A stretch of DNA of 64,000 nt from Pseudomonas fluorescens (GTDB lineage: Bacteria > Pseudomonadota > Gammaproteobacteria > Pseudomonadales > Pseudomonadaceae), in NCBI RefSeq assembly GCF_001623525.1, contig NZ_CP015225.1, positions 4,724,501-4,788,500 on the forward strand, written 5' to 3'. The first letter of the stretch is position 1; the number at the start of each line of letters is the position of its first letter. The translations under genes and the position numbers were made by a program. Positions 29,080 to 38,521 of this stretch are shown in pieces. The notes beneath the pieces are model-generated. The model worked only from the letters and a program-made list of their open reading frames with translations, did no database searches and had not been told where the DNA came from.

Positions 29080-29135
29080 AGTATCGGTAAGCCGTGTGAA
29101 CACTCTATGGCTGAAATATGACAATTGGATGAAAG
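29080..29135 (-). promoter_or_regulatory. Pho-box array and -10 of pstS
   Basis: Four 7-mers in 11-nt register on the minus strand read CTTTCAT, TTGTCAT, CAGCCAT, TGTTCAC (29135-29096), i.e. two adjacent PhoB boxes as at E. coli pstS. Exactly 10 nt after the last is GATACT (29085-29080), the likely -10. The predicted leader is about 30 nt. Confidence 0.8.
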
Positions 29136-29159
29136 GCCAGTATCGAGTTTTACAAGATG

Positions 29160-29291
29160 TTGTGGCGAGGGGATTTATCCCCGTTGGGGTGCGAAGCGGC
29201 CCTCAAGCCAGCGCCTCGGTGCTTCAGGCTGATTGCATCCAGCCATGGGGGCTGCTACGCAGCCCAACGGGGATAAATCCCCTCGCCACAG
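29160..29291. repeat. REPIN of the GGGGATTTATCCCC type
   Basis: TTGTGGCGAGGGGATTTATC and its reverse complement close a 132-bp element. The palindromic core GGGGATTTATCCCC differs from the GGAGCTTGCTCC core of the other family; another copy lies at 43050. Confidence 0.9.
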
Positions 29292-29309
29292 AAGCCTGTT
29301 CAGAGCCAT

Positions 29310-30608
29310 CTAGCGCCCTTTCTTCCAAAGGTAGCCGCCTACCACGATCCCGATCCCACAGATGGCCGCCACGTAATACGCCGGCCCCATCGGGCTCTCT
29401 TTCAACAGCAGGGTCACGACCATCGGGGTCAGGCCGCCGAAGATGGCGTAGGCCAGGTTGTAGGAGAACGACAAGCCGCTGAAACGCACCACGGCCGGGA
29501 AAGCATTGACCATGACATAAGGCACCGCGCCGATGGTACCCACCAGCAAGCCACTCAAGGCATACAGCGGGAACAGCCATTCGGGGTGATCGAACAAGCA
29601 ATGGTAGAAGGTCCAGAATGTGATCAACAGCAAACCGCTACCGAAGACAAACACCCGACCGGCACCAAAACGATCGGCCAGCACACCCGCACCGATGCAA
29701 CCGAAACTCAGGCACACGATCGCCAGGCTATTGGCCTGCAACGCGGTGGTCGGACTGAAGTGGTAAACCGTCTGCAGCACGGTCGGTGTCATCAGGATCA
29801 CCACAATGACGCCGGCCGACAACAACCAGGTCAACAGCATGGAAATGGCGATGGCGCCGCGGTGATCACGCAGCACGGCCCGCAGCGGCACTTCCTCGGC
29901 CAGAGCCTTGCGCAGTTGCAGCTCGGCGAACACCGGGGTTTCGTGCAACCAGCGACGCAGATACACCGAAAACAGCCCGAATACGCCACCCAGCAAGAAC
30001 GGGATCCGCCAGGCGTAATCGGCCACTTCCGCCGGTGTATAAAGGCTGTTGATCGCCGTGGCGACCAGCGAACCCAACAAAATCCCCGCCGTCAGGCCGC
30101 AGGTCAGCGTGCCGCAGGCATAGCCGATGTGGCGCACCGGAACGTGTTCGGAAACGAAGACCCAGGCGCCTGGCACTTCCCCGCCGATGGCCGCGCCCTG
30201 GATCACCCGCATCAGCAACAGCAGGATGGGCGCCCACATGCCGATCTGTGCATAAGTGGGCAGCAGGCCCATGATCAGGGTCGGCACGGCCATCATGAAA
30301 ATGCTCAGGGTGAACATCTTCTTGCGCCCCAGCAGATCGCCAAAATGGGCCATGACGATCCCGCCTAGCGGCCGGGCCAGGTAACCGGCGGCAAAAATGC
30401 CGAACGTCTGCATCAAGCGCAGCCACTCAGGCATTTCGGCAGGGAAGAACAATTTGCCGACCACGGTGGCAAAGAACACGAAAATGATGAAATCGTAGAA
30501 CTCCAGCGCACCGCCCAAGGCAGAAAGCGACAGGGTCTTGTAATCGTTGCGGGTCAATGGACGCGCGGGTTGTGCGGGCGTCGCCGTGCTCGAAGGCGCA
30601 GTGGTCAT
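29310..30608 (-). CDS. MFS transporter, metabolite:H+ symporter-like
   Basis: The protein has 432 residues and twelve predicted membrane segments. The cytoplasmic loop 2-3 motif reads YLARPLGGIVMAHFGDLLGRKKMF, the MFS signature in the form of the MHS/ProP-citrate subfamily, and RVIQGAAIGGEVPGAWVFVSEHV is typical of that group. It may take up an organic acid or amino acid; the substrate is not readable. The ATG at 30608 is chosen because the upstream 41 codons are not membrane-like. It matches PAO1 PA5370 by position (memory). Confidence 0.88.
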   Translation of the reverse strand: MTTAPSSTATPAQPARPLTRNDYKTLSLSALGGALEFYDFIIFVFFATVVGKLFFPAEMPEWLRLMQTFGIFAAGYLARPLGGIVMAHFGDLLGRKKMFTLSIFMMAVPTLIMGLLPTYAQIGMWAPILLLLMRVIQGAAIGGEVPGAWVFVSEHVPVRHIGYACGTLTCGLTAGILLGSLVATAINSLYTPAEVADYAWRIPFLLGGVFGLFSVYLRRWLHETPVFAELQLRKALAEEVPLRAVLRDHRGAIAISMLLTWLLSAGVIVVILMTPTVLQTVYHFSPTTALQANSLAIVCLSFGCIGAGVLADRFGAGRVFVFGSGLLLITFWTFYHCLFDHPEWLFPLYALSGLLVGTIGAVPYVMVNAFPAVVRFSGLSFSYNLAYAIFGGLTPMVVTLLLKESPMGPAYYVAAICGIGIVVGGYLWKKGR

Positions 30609-30986
30609 GGCAAGGGCTTCTCTTATAGTCGATTCTGCAACCCTGGCAATACGGGTTGGGGGGCCTGGGCAGGTCCGGCACGATAGCAAATTGTTCGAAA
30701 AAGCACATAGAGGTGCGTATTTGATAGTCAAAATCAGAACCGAGTGGTCGTCTCGACGTCTATCGCCCGATATACTCGCAACCTTGCAGTACTCTGTAAG
30801 GGGTTGCTGTGCGAAAACGTCGTTGGTGGCGTAGTACCAGAACCAGCCGGTTTCGCAGAGTTTCCCTTTGGCACGCCTTTACGAAAAACGTGACGAACGC
30901 AGTATGTTCGGGCTGAATCGTTTTTTACAAAGACGGCTATTCACCTGAAGTACAAGACAGCGTTACGGGTCAGAGGCACCCCCTGC
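30609..30986. other. 378-bp divergent gap between MFS and thioesterase genes
   Basis: This gap must hold two divergent promoters. TATACT at 30771-30776 (in GATATACTCG) is a good -10 for rightward transcription but lacks a clear -35. Close behind it 30780-30806 can fold as a short hairpin (AACCTTGCAG facing CTGTAAGGGGTT, one mismatch). A long untranslated leader or a small RNA is possible; no coding frame is convincing. Confidence 0.4.
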
Positions 30987-31391
30987 ATGATAGAGCTCGA
31001 ACAAGAAGATCCAATCCCGCAAGGCGACCTGGCCCTGCAAATCACCGCGCTCCCTCGCGAGACCAACGGCTTCGGCGATATTTTCGGCGGCTGGCTGGTG
31101 TCCCAGATGGACCTGGCCGGCACCGCCATGGCCAGCAAGGTAGCCGGCGGACGCGTGGCTACCGTGGCGATCGATCGCATGGCGTTCCTCGTGCCGGTGG
31201 CAGTGGGGGCGCAGCTTTCCTTTTATACCCAGGCGCTGGAAATCGGCCGCAGCTCGATCCAGATGATGGTCGAGGTCTGGAGCGACGACCCGTTGTCCAG
31301 TGAATGGCGCAAGGTGACCGAGGCGGTGTTTGTCTTCGTCGCCATCGACGGCAGTGGTCGGACCCGTTCGGTTCCGCCGCGCGCCCGTTAA
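30987..31391 (+). CDS. Acyl-CoA thioesterase (YciA-like hotdog)
   Basis: The protein has 134 residues. The hotdog-fold motif NGFGDIFGGWLVSQMDLAGTAMAS places the catalytic Asp on the long helix, as in YciA-type thioesterases; AIDRMAFLVPVAVGA and VTEAVFVFVAID complete the fold. It hydrolyses acyl-CoA thioesters in the cytoplasm. Next follows a sugar-phosphate epimerase gene 58 bp downstream, possibly on the same transcript but metabolically unrelated. Confidence 0.92.
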   Translation: MIELEQEDPIPQGDLALQITALPRETNGFGDIFGGWLVSQMDLAGTAMASKVAGGRVATVAIDRMAFLVPVAVGAQLSFYTQALEIGRSSIQMMVEVWSDDPLSSEWRKVTEAVFVFVAIDGSGRTRSVPPRAR

Positions 31392-31449
31392 ACACGGCGG
31401 CCGTTTTGCGGTCCATTGCAGTTCCTGTTCCCCGAGCGAGATTTGCAAC

Positions 31450-32349
31450 ATGCCTACGCCCAACGTCGAAGCCGTCAAACTGGATGAACTGAACGCCTGG
31501 CGCATCCGCCACGGTCAGGCCGAGTTGCTGGTGGCCCAACAAGGCGCGCATATCCTCAGCTATCAAGTGGACGGCCAGCCGCCGCTGATCTGGCTCAACG
31601 ACGAGGCCACGTTCAAGGCCGGCAAGAGCATTCGCGCGGGCGTGCCGGTGTGCTGGCCGTGGTTCGGCAACCTGACGCGCAACCCCGACAGCGTACAGGC
31701 CATGCGCGTGACCAACGACCCGGCCACGGCCCACGGCCTGGTACGGGCGATGGATTGGGAATTGAAGGGCATCGAAGCCGAAGGCGAAAGCCTCAAGGTG
31801 GAATTCGTGCTGCCCTACCCCGAAAACGGCCTTTCGGGCTGGCCTCACCGGGTGGACCTGACGCTGACCATCGTGATGGACGAGCAACTGCACATTCGCC
31901 TCACCAGTCATAACCGTGGCAGCGAAACCGTCAGCCTCAGCCAGGCGCTGCACAGCTACTTCGCCGTGAGCGACGTGCGCAACGTGCAGGTCGAAGGGGT
32001 CGATGGCCTGAACTACATCGAGACCCTGGACGACTGGAAAATCGTCACCCAGGCCGGCAACCTGCACTTTGCTGGCGAGACCGACCGCATCTATCTCGAT
32101 ACCCCACCAAAGCTGAGCATCATCGACCCGCAGTGGGAACGCCGGATCGAGCTGGCCAGCAGCGGTTCACGCTCGGCGGTGATCTGGAACCCCTGGACCG
32201 AACGCGCCAAGGCCTTCAGCGACATGGCCGACGATGGCTGGCAGCACATGCTATGCATCGAGACGGCGAATGTGATGGACGATGTGGTGACGCTGTTGCC
32301 CGACGCCAGCCATACCCTTGGCGTGAGCCTCTGCAGCAAGCCGCTCTAA
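31450..32349 (+). CDS. D-hexose-6-phosphate mutarotase (YeaD-like)
   Basis: The protein has 299 residues of aldose-1-epimerase-like fold. IRAGVPVCWPWFG, ATAHGLVRAMDWEL, HSYFAVSDV and a final WNPWTERAKAFSDM match the YeaD/YMR099c glucose-6-phosphate 1-epimerase group. It interconverts alpha and beta anomers of hexose 6-phosphates. The ATG at 31450 is about 60 bp after the thioesterase stop; longer in-frame readings overlap that gene. An isolated REP follows. Confidence 0.9.
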   Translation: MPTPNVEAVKLDELNAWRIRHGQAELLVAQQGAHILSYQVDGQPPLIWLNDEATFKAGKSIRAGVPVCWPWFGNLTRNPDSVQAMRVTNDPATAHGLVRAMDWELKGIEAEGESLKVEFVLPYPENGLSGWPHRVDLTLTIVMDEQLHIRLTSHNRGSETVSLSQALHSYFAVSDVRNVQVEGVDGLNYIETLDDWKIVTQAGNLHFAGETDRIYLDTPPKLSIIDPQWERRIELASSGSRSAVIWNPWTERAKAFSDMADDGWQHMLCIETANVMDDVVTLLPDASHTLGVSLCSKPL

Positions 32350-32368
32350 CCCACACCACAAAAACCAC

Positions 32369-32392
32369 TGTGGGAGCTTGCTCGCTCCCACA
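32369..32392. repeat. Single REP palindrome
   Basis: TGTGGGAGCTTGCTCGCTCC with CACA closing arm, a stand-alone 24-bp palindrome between convergent genes; a solo REP of the TGTGGGAGCGAGC family that may also act as a transcript-end hairpin. Confidence 0.8.
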
Positions 32393-32421
32393 TTGGATCT
32401 TGGGTCGCGCCAACCAGCCGG

Positions 32422-32958
32422 TTACAAATCCGCCTCCTGCACCACCCTCACCTTCTCCGCATCCAGCGCATACGCCGCGCTGGCCAGGTCGTTGTCGACC
32501 TTTTCGATCTTCAGCGTGCCGGTCACCCACAACGGCGTATAGATGTCATCCAGCTTCAGGCCCTTGGGGTAGCGCACCAGCACCAGTTGATTCGGTGGTG
32601 GTGGCGGGACGTGAATGCAGGCGCCGGGGTAAGGCACCAGGAAAAACAGCGTGCTACGGCCCTTGGCGTCGGTTTCCAATGGCACGGGGTAACCGCCGAT
32701 ACGAATGTGCTTGTCGTTCATCGACGCCACGGTCTTGGTCGAATACATCACCGCCGGCAAGCCTTTACTTTGCTTCAGGCCACCTTTTTCGGTGAAGGTG
32801 CCGCTGGCTTCGGGGGAGTCGTGGTCGATCTCGGGCATGGCCTCGAGGGCTTTCTGGTCCGACTTGGGCATCAGTTCGAGCCAGTCGGTTTCCGGCAGCT
32901 CGGCAGCATGGGCCAGGCCACTGCCCAGCAGAAGAAGGGTCAACACTAGACGGCGCAT
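32422..32958 (-). CDS. DUF3299 periplasmic protein
   Basis: The protein has 178 residues with a signal peptide (MRRLVLTLLLLGSGLAHA). DUF3299 motifs are LPAVMYSTKTVASMNDKHIRIGGYPVPLE, LVPYPGACIHVPPPPPNQ and IYTPLWVTGTL. The Cys-Ile-His of GACIHVPPPPPNQ suggests a metal or heme site. The PPPPPNQ run is a family hallmark. The function is unproven; relatives often sit beside ABC export genes, which is not so here. ATG 32958 is chosen because the signal peptide begins there. Confidence 0.85.
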   Translation of the reverse strand: MRRLVLTLLLLGSGLAHAAELPETDWLELMPKSDQKALEAMPEIDHDSPEASGTFTEKGGLKQSKGLPAVMYSTKTVASMNDKHIRIGGYPVPLETDAKGRSTLFFLVPYPGACIHVPPPPPNQLVLVRYPKGLKLDDIYTPLWVTGTLKIEKVDNDLASAAYALDAEKVRVVQEADL

Positions 32959-33047
32959 GAAAGGGCTCGGCAATGAGTGGAAAGTGAAACGCCGAGCATT
33001 CTAGCCCCCTCTGCGCGCCAGGCAGAGAGGGCTTTATCGCATTTGAA

Positions 33048-33293
33048 TCAGTTTCTTTTGATCAGGCCGTAGATCACCAGCAGCACCACCGCGCCCACCA
33101 GGGCACCGATGAAGCCAGCGCCTTGGCCAGCCTGGTAGATGCCCAAGGCCTGGCCGCCGTAAGTGGCTGCCAACGAACCGCCAATACCGAGCAAGATGGT
33201 CATGATCCAGCCCATGCTGTCATCGCCCGGTTTCAGGAACCGCGCCAGCAGGCCAACGATCAAGCCGATAAAGATGGTTCCGATGATTCCCAT
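33048..33293 (-). CDS. GlsB/YeaQ/YmgE-family small membrane protein
   Basis: The protein has 81 residues with three hydrophobic glycine-rich segments: MGIIGTIFIGLIVGLLARFL, WIMTILLGIGGSLAATYGG and GFIGALVGAVVLLVIYGLI. The GD-D-G turn (LKPGDDSMGW) between the first two is the family signature (transglycosylase-associated name in databases is misleading). Such proteins are stress-induced in enteric bacteria; here the role is inferred. It is followed by purK on the same strand but with a 100-bp gap. Confidence 0.9.
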   Translation of the reverse strand: MGIIGTIFIGLIVGLLARFLKPGDDSMGWIMTILLGIGGSLAATYGGQALGIYQAGQGAGFIGALVGAVVLLVIYGLIKRN

Positions 33294-33395
33294 GGCATTG
33301 CCCTCTGATTGGATAGCGATGCCAAAGCCCGATCAGGCTTTGGCACTTAGCCATGAGAGAGGTTAGCCGACGAATGGTTCCACCGATGGCGCGGA

Positions 33396-34481
33396 TTATT
33401 GCTCGGCGATCAGCGTCTCGACCTTGATGATCTGCTGGGCCAGCGTCGCTCGGTCCGCGCAGCGCAGGTTGGCGTGACCGACCTTGCGCCCGGCCTTGAA
33501 TGCCTTGCCATAGTGATGCAAATGGCAGTCAGCGATCGACAGGACTTTCTCGCTGTCCGGCACTTTGCCGATGAAGTTGAGCATCGCGCTCTCACCGACC
33601 TTGGCGGTCGACCCCAGTGGCAGCCCGGCCACCGCCCGCAGGTGGTTTTCGAACTGACTGCACTCGGCGCCTTCGGTGGTCCAGTGCCCGGAGTTGTGTA
33701 CCCGAGGGGCGATTTCGTTGGCCTTGAGGCCGCCGTCCACTTCAAAGAACTCGAATGCCATCACGCCGACATAATCGAGCTGCTTGAGCACCCGACTGGA
33801 ATAGTCCTCGGCCAGGGCCTGCAACGGATGGTCGGTGCTGGCGACGGACAGCTTGAGGATGCCGTCCTTGTGAGTGTTGTGCACCAGCGGATAGAAACGG
33901 ATCTCACCGTCACGGGCACGCACGGCGATCAGCGAGACTTCCCCGGTGAACGGCACGAAGCCTTCCAGCAGGCAGGCCACGCTGCCAAGTTCAGCGAACG
34001 TACCGACCACGTCTTCAGGCTTGCGCAGGACTTTCTGACCCTTGCCGTCGTAACCCAGGGTACGGGTCTTGAGCACGGCGGGGAGGCCGATGGCAGCGAC
34101 GGCGGCGTCCAGGTCGGCCTGGGACTGAATGTCGGCAAAAGCCGGCGTGGGGATGCCCAGGTCCTTGAACATGTTCTTTTCGAACCAGCGGTCACGGGCG
34201 ATCCGCAAGGCCTCGGCGCTCGGGTAGACCGGGACGAACTGGGACAGGAAGGCCACGGTCTCGGCAGGGACGCTTTCGAACTCGAAGGTCACCAGGTCGA
34301 CTTCATCGGCCAGTTGGCGCAGGTGATCCTGGTCGCCGTAGTCGGCCCGCAGGTGCTCACCCAACGCGCTAGCACAGGCGTCCGGCGCCGGGTCCAGGAA
34401 AGCGAAGTTCATTCCCAGCGGCGTACCTGCCAGGGCCAACATGCGACCCAACTGGCCGCCACCGATTACACCGATCTTCAT
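33396..34481 (-). CDS. purK: 5-(carboxyamino)imidazole ribonucleotide synthase
   Basis: The protein has 361 residues with an ATP-grasp fold. The N-terminus GVIGGGQLGRMLA, then FEFESVP, VLKTRTLGYDGKGQ, EGFVPFTGEVS and NEIAPRVHNSGHWT bind ATP, bicarbonate and AIR. It makes N5-CAIR, the substrate of PurE, whose gene lies 12 bp upstream in the same operon. Cytoplasmic purine synthesis. Confidence 0.98.
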   Translation of the reverse strand: MKIGVIGGGQLGRMLALAGTPLGMNFAFLDPAPDACASALGEHLRADYGDQDHLRQLADEVDLVTFEFESVPAETVAFLSQFVPVYPSAEALRIARDRWFEKNMFKDLGIPTPAFADIQSQADLDAAVAAIGLPAVLKTRTLGYDGKGQKVLRKPEDVVGTFAELGSVACLLEGFVPFTGEVSLIAVRARDGEIRFYPLVHNTHKDGILKLSVASTDHPLQALAEDYSSRVLKQLDYVGVMAFEFFEVDGGLKANEIAPRVHNSGHWTTEGAECSQFENHLRAVAGLPLGSTAKVGESAMLNFIGKVPDSEKVLSIADCHLHHYGKAFKAGRKVGHANLRCADRATLAQQIIKVETLIAEQ

Positions 34482-34493
34482 TCGTCAACAACC

Positions 34494-34985
34494 TCAGGCA
34501 ATGCGTGGGTCTGGATTGTCCAGGACGCTGTCTGTCTGCTCAGCGCGGAATTTTTTCAGCACGGTATGAAACTGTGGATGCTTGGCGCCCAAAATGCTCG
34601 CCGACAGCAGGGCCGCGTTGATCGCACCAGCCTTGCCGATGGCCAGGGTCGCGACCGGGATGCCGGCTGGCATCTGCACGATCGACAGCAACGAATCGAC
34701 GCCCGAAAGCATCGAAGACTGGACCGGCACGCCCAACACCGGCAGGTGGGTCTTGGCCGCACACATGCCTGGCAAATGGGCGGCGCCACCGGCACCGGCG
34801 ATGATCACCTCGATGCCACGCGCCTCGGCCTCTTCGGCGTACTGGAACAGCAGGTCCGGGGTACGGTGGGCGGAGACCACTTTCACCTCGTAAGGGATGC
34901 CGAGCTTTTCCAGCATATCGGCGGTGTGGCTAAGGGTGGACCAATCGGACTTGGAGCCCATGATCACGCCAACCAGTGCACTCAT
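34494..34985 (-). CDS. purE: N5-CAIR mutase
   Basis: The protein has 163 residues. [46 protein letters not shown] and [23 protein letters not shown] are the PurE phosphate and CAIR site motifs. It moves the carboxylate of N5-CAIR to give CAIR. It is first in purEK, behind an unusually long leader with an operator-like palindrome and a terminator-like hairpin. GAAGAGGC lies before the ATG. Confidence 0.98.
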   Translation of the reverse strand: MSALVGVIMGSKSDWSTLSHTADMLEKLGIPYEVKVVSAHRTPDLLFQYAEEAEARGIEVIIAGAGGAAHLPGMCAAKTHLPVLGVPVQSSMLSGVDSLLSIVQMPAGIPVATLAIGKAGAINAALLSASILGAKHPQFHTVLKKFRAEQTDSVLDNPDPRIA

Positions 34986-35022
34986 CGTCGTGCCTCTTCT
35001 CTCTGGGCGCCCGCAGGCGCGT

Positions 35023-35065
35023 CAAAAAACAACAAGCCACGCAGGAAACCGGCGTGGCTTGTTGT
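35023..35065 (-). terminator. Terminator-like hairpin in the purE leader (candidate attenuator)
   Basis: On the minus strand ACAACAAGCCACGC (35065-35052) and GCGTGGCTTGTTGT (35042-35029) pair perfectly over 14 bp around a 9-nt loop, immediately followed by a T-run (TTGTTTTTT, to 35023). It lies 38 nt before the purE ATG and about 30 nt after the predicted transcript start, so it should reduce read-through into purEK unless something prevents it from folding. Confidence 0.75.
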
Positions 35066-35102
35066 ACGAATTATGGCCGGGCGAACCGACCGAAGGCCGG
35101 GC

Positions 35103-35132
35103 AGTATACCGAAAATGGTGCGTTAAACGCAC
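35103..35132 (-). promoter_or_regulatory. purE promoter with a palindromic operator candidate
   Basis: The minus strand has -10 TATACT (35108-35103) 17 nt from TGCGTT (35131-35126). The -35 lies inside the perfect 15-bp palindrome GTGCGTTTAACGCAC (35118-35132). A repressor bound there would block RNA polymerase. The half-site resembles PurR-type ACGCAA only loosely. Confidence 0.6.
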
Positions 35133-35511
35133 TTTCGCCGACCATCTGTCATTTGCGGTGAAGGGGCGGTTTTATTGACTCTCAGGTCAGCAGAGCAACG
35201 ACACAAATCCCCTGTGGGAGCGAGCAAGCCCACAGTTTGTTTTGGGTGTTCTCAAGATTTGCATACGCCACAGATCCCTTGTGGCGAGGGAGCTTGCTCC
35301 CGCTGGCGTGCGAAGCAGGCCCCGGCGGTCCTTCAGGCCGACCGTATCCGCCGGTTCTGCGACTGCTGCGCAGCCGAGCGGGAGCAAGCTCCCTCGCCAC
35401 AGGGTAGTTGTCTGGCTTGATTGCGCTGTTGGTTACGGTGGCAAGGGTGGGCCCAAGTGCTGTTGAGTTGAGGTAGCCTCAAGCCCGCACCACAGGGGAT
35501 CCGCGTTGTCT
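35133..35511. repeat. Gap between the purE promoter and a LysR gene with a partial REP and a REPIN
   Basis: A damaged REP (CTGTGGGAGCGAGCAAGCCC, 35211-35235) is followed by a full REPIN at 35279-35403 with GTGGCGAGGGAGCTTGCTCC arms. The rest (35404-35511) shows no gene. The LysR transcript (minus strand) would run through these elements toward purE unless stopped. Confidence 0.8.
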
Positions 35512-36429
35512 TCAGGATCCGGCCACACTCTGCGCCACACCACCTTCGAGCTTGCGCCACAACAACCGCACATTGGCCTTGCGCACCAGGGCGCAGCGGT
35601 ACAGGCGGATCTCCAGCGGCACGTGCCATTGTGTCCCACCGCAGATCACCAGTTCGCCCCGGGCCAGTTCGGCGCGTACGCTCAGGTGCGGCACCCAGGC
35701 GATGCCCAGGCCTTCCAGGGCCATGCTTTTGAGGCTGTCGGCCATGGCCGTCTCGTAGATGGTGGTGAACCGCAACGCCCGCTGGCGCAACAACTGGTTG
35801 ACCGAGCGCCCGAGGAAGGCCCCGGCGCTGTAGGCCAGCAGCGGCACGCTGGCCTCGCCTTCAAGGTCGAACAGCGGCTTGCCATCGGCACCGGCGGCGC
35901 ACACCGGCAGCATCTCGGTCTGGCCCAGGTGCAGCGACGGGAAGATTTCCGGGTCCATTTGCATGGCCGAATCCGGATCGTAGAAGGCCAGCATCAGGTC
36001 GCAGCCCCCTTCACGCAAGGCATGGACGGCATCGCCGACGTTGGTCGCCACCAGCCGCGTGGCGATGTTCATCCCTTCATTGCGCAGCTGGGCGATCCAA
36101 CGCGGGAAGAAGCCCAGCGCCAGGGAGTGGGCGGCGGCCACTTGTATGACTTCGCCCTGCCCGCCCTCCAGGTGATGCAAATGGCGCAACACTTCACCCA
36201 GTTGCTCGACCACCGTACGCGCCGTCACCAGGAACAACTGCCCCGCCGCCGTCAGCTCGACGGGCGTGCGCGAACGGTTGACCAGGGTCAGCCCCAGCGC
36301 CGCCTCGAGACTGCGGATTCGCCGGCTGAAGGCCGGTTGCGTGACGAAACGCCGCTCGGCCGCCTGGGAGAAACTGCGGGTGGCGGCCAGGGCACTGAAG
36401 TCCTCAAGCCATTTGCTTTCAAGATTCAT
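35512..36429 (-). CDS. LysR-family transcriptional regulator next to aspA
   Basis: The protein has 305 residues. Residues 5-62 form the helix-turn-helix (WLEDFSALAATRSFSQAAERRFVTQPAFSRRIRSLEAALG), and the remainder is the effector domain. It is divergent from aspA with 179 bp between, so it likely controls aspA and itself; the neighbouring PAO1 gene PA5428 has the same place (memory). The effector is unknown, perhaps aspartate or fumarate by inference. ATG 36429 gives MNLESKWLEDF; an earlier start at 36462 lacks support. Confidence 0.9.
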   Translation of the reverse strand: MNLESKWLEDFSALAATRSFSQAAERRFVTQPAFSRRIRSLEAALGLTLVNRSRTPVELTAAGQLFLVTARTVVEQLGEVLRHLHHLEGGQGEVIQVAAAHSLALGFFPRWIAQLRNEGMNIATRLVATNVGDAVHALREGGCDLMLAFYDPDSAMQMDPEIFPSLHLGQTEMLPVCAAGADGKPLFDLEGEASVPLLAYSAGAFLGRSVNQLLRQRALRFTTIYETAMADSLKSMALEGLGIAWVPHLSVRAELARGELVICGGTQWHVPLEIRLYRCALVRKANVRLLWRKLEGGVAQSVAGS

Positions 36430-36608
36430 CACGCCTCCCTTAAACGCACCAAAACAGGTCACACGTTCGTCGCACTGCCGACGTCACACCGACATTATGC
36501 CGAATATGCATAGGCCAGTGCTTAACAGCATTGGCCCTATTTTTTTCGAGAGCCTAGGATTCGCAGCGTTCCGGCTCAGACCGGGTCCTTATCGAGATGA
36601 TTTCCATC

Positions 36609-38033
<1,425 letters not shown>

Positions 38034-38087
38034 TCGACACGACCACCGCTCACCAGGTCGAGGGACTAGACACCTCTCACCTTTTGA

Positions 38088-38119
38088 GGGCTTGGGGATC
38101 TTCCCCAAGCCCTTTTTTT
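38088..38119 (+). terminator. Terminator after aspA
   Basis: GGGCTTGGGGA pairs with TCCCCAAGCCC around a short loop and is followed by T7. A strong intrinsic terminator. Confidence 0.93.
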
Positions 38120-38521
38120 AATTGATAGCAGCAAAGGATGACTGAACCTGTGGGAAGGAACCTACTCGCGATAAACGACGACGCGCTGCCCGTTGTAAAC
38201 CGCGTCGCCAGCCAACGCGAGCAGGCTCGTTCCCACAAGAACCTGACCGAAAGGCCAGGTGTTTCAAAGGGTTCGTTTCGTCGGACGCACCACAACTGTG
38301 CAGACGGGCACCGCACTGATAGGTATAGTGCCGCCCCTCTTCGCATGAGCGGTCGTCTGCAGCGAGATCCTTAAACATGCGAAAACCGAACTAATAACAA
38401 ACCCGCGAAAATGGACCGGGACGAAACATCGCCTCACCTGTTGTGCCGCGCGCCGACCGATGTAACGCGATATTTCCAAATGGCCAGCATTTGCTTAAAC
38501 AAAAAACAGCGAGGAATACTC
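38120..38521. repeat. Gap between aspA and the symporter, with a diverged REP pair
   Basis: At 38147-38239 CCTGTGGGAAGGAACCTACT and its partner GAGCAGGCTCGTTCCCACAAG form an inverted pair of a diverged REP type, with an inner GACGACGCG / CGCGTCGCC stem. Beyond it, 38240-38521 is the 5' region of the symporter gene; I see no second gene there and no clear sigma70 promoter. Confidence 0.75.

Noticed and set aside
33048..33293. Transglycosylase-associated protein
   Set aside because: The 81-residue three-helix membrane protein has no enzyme domain; the name is a transferred annotation.
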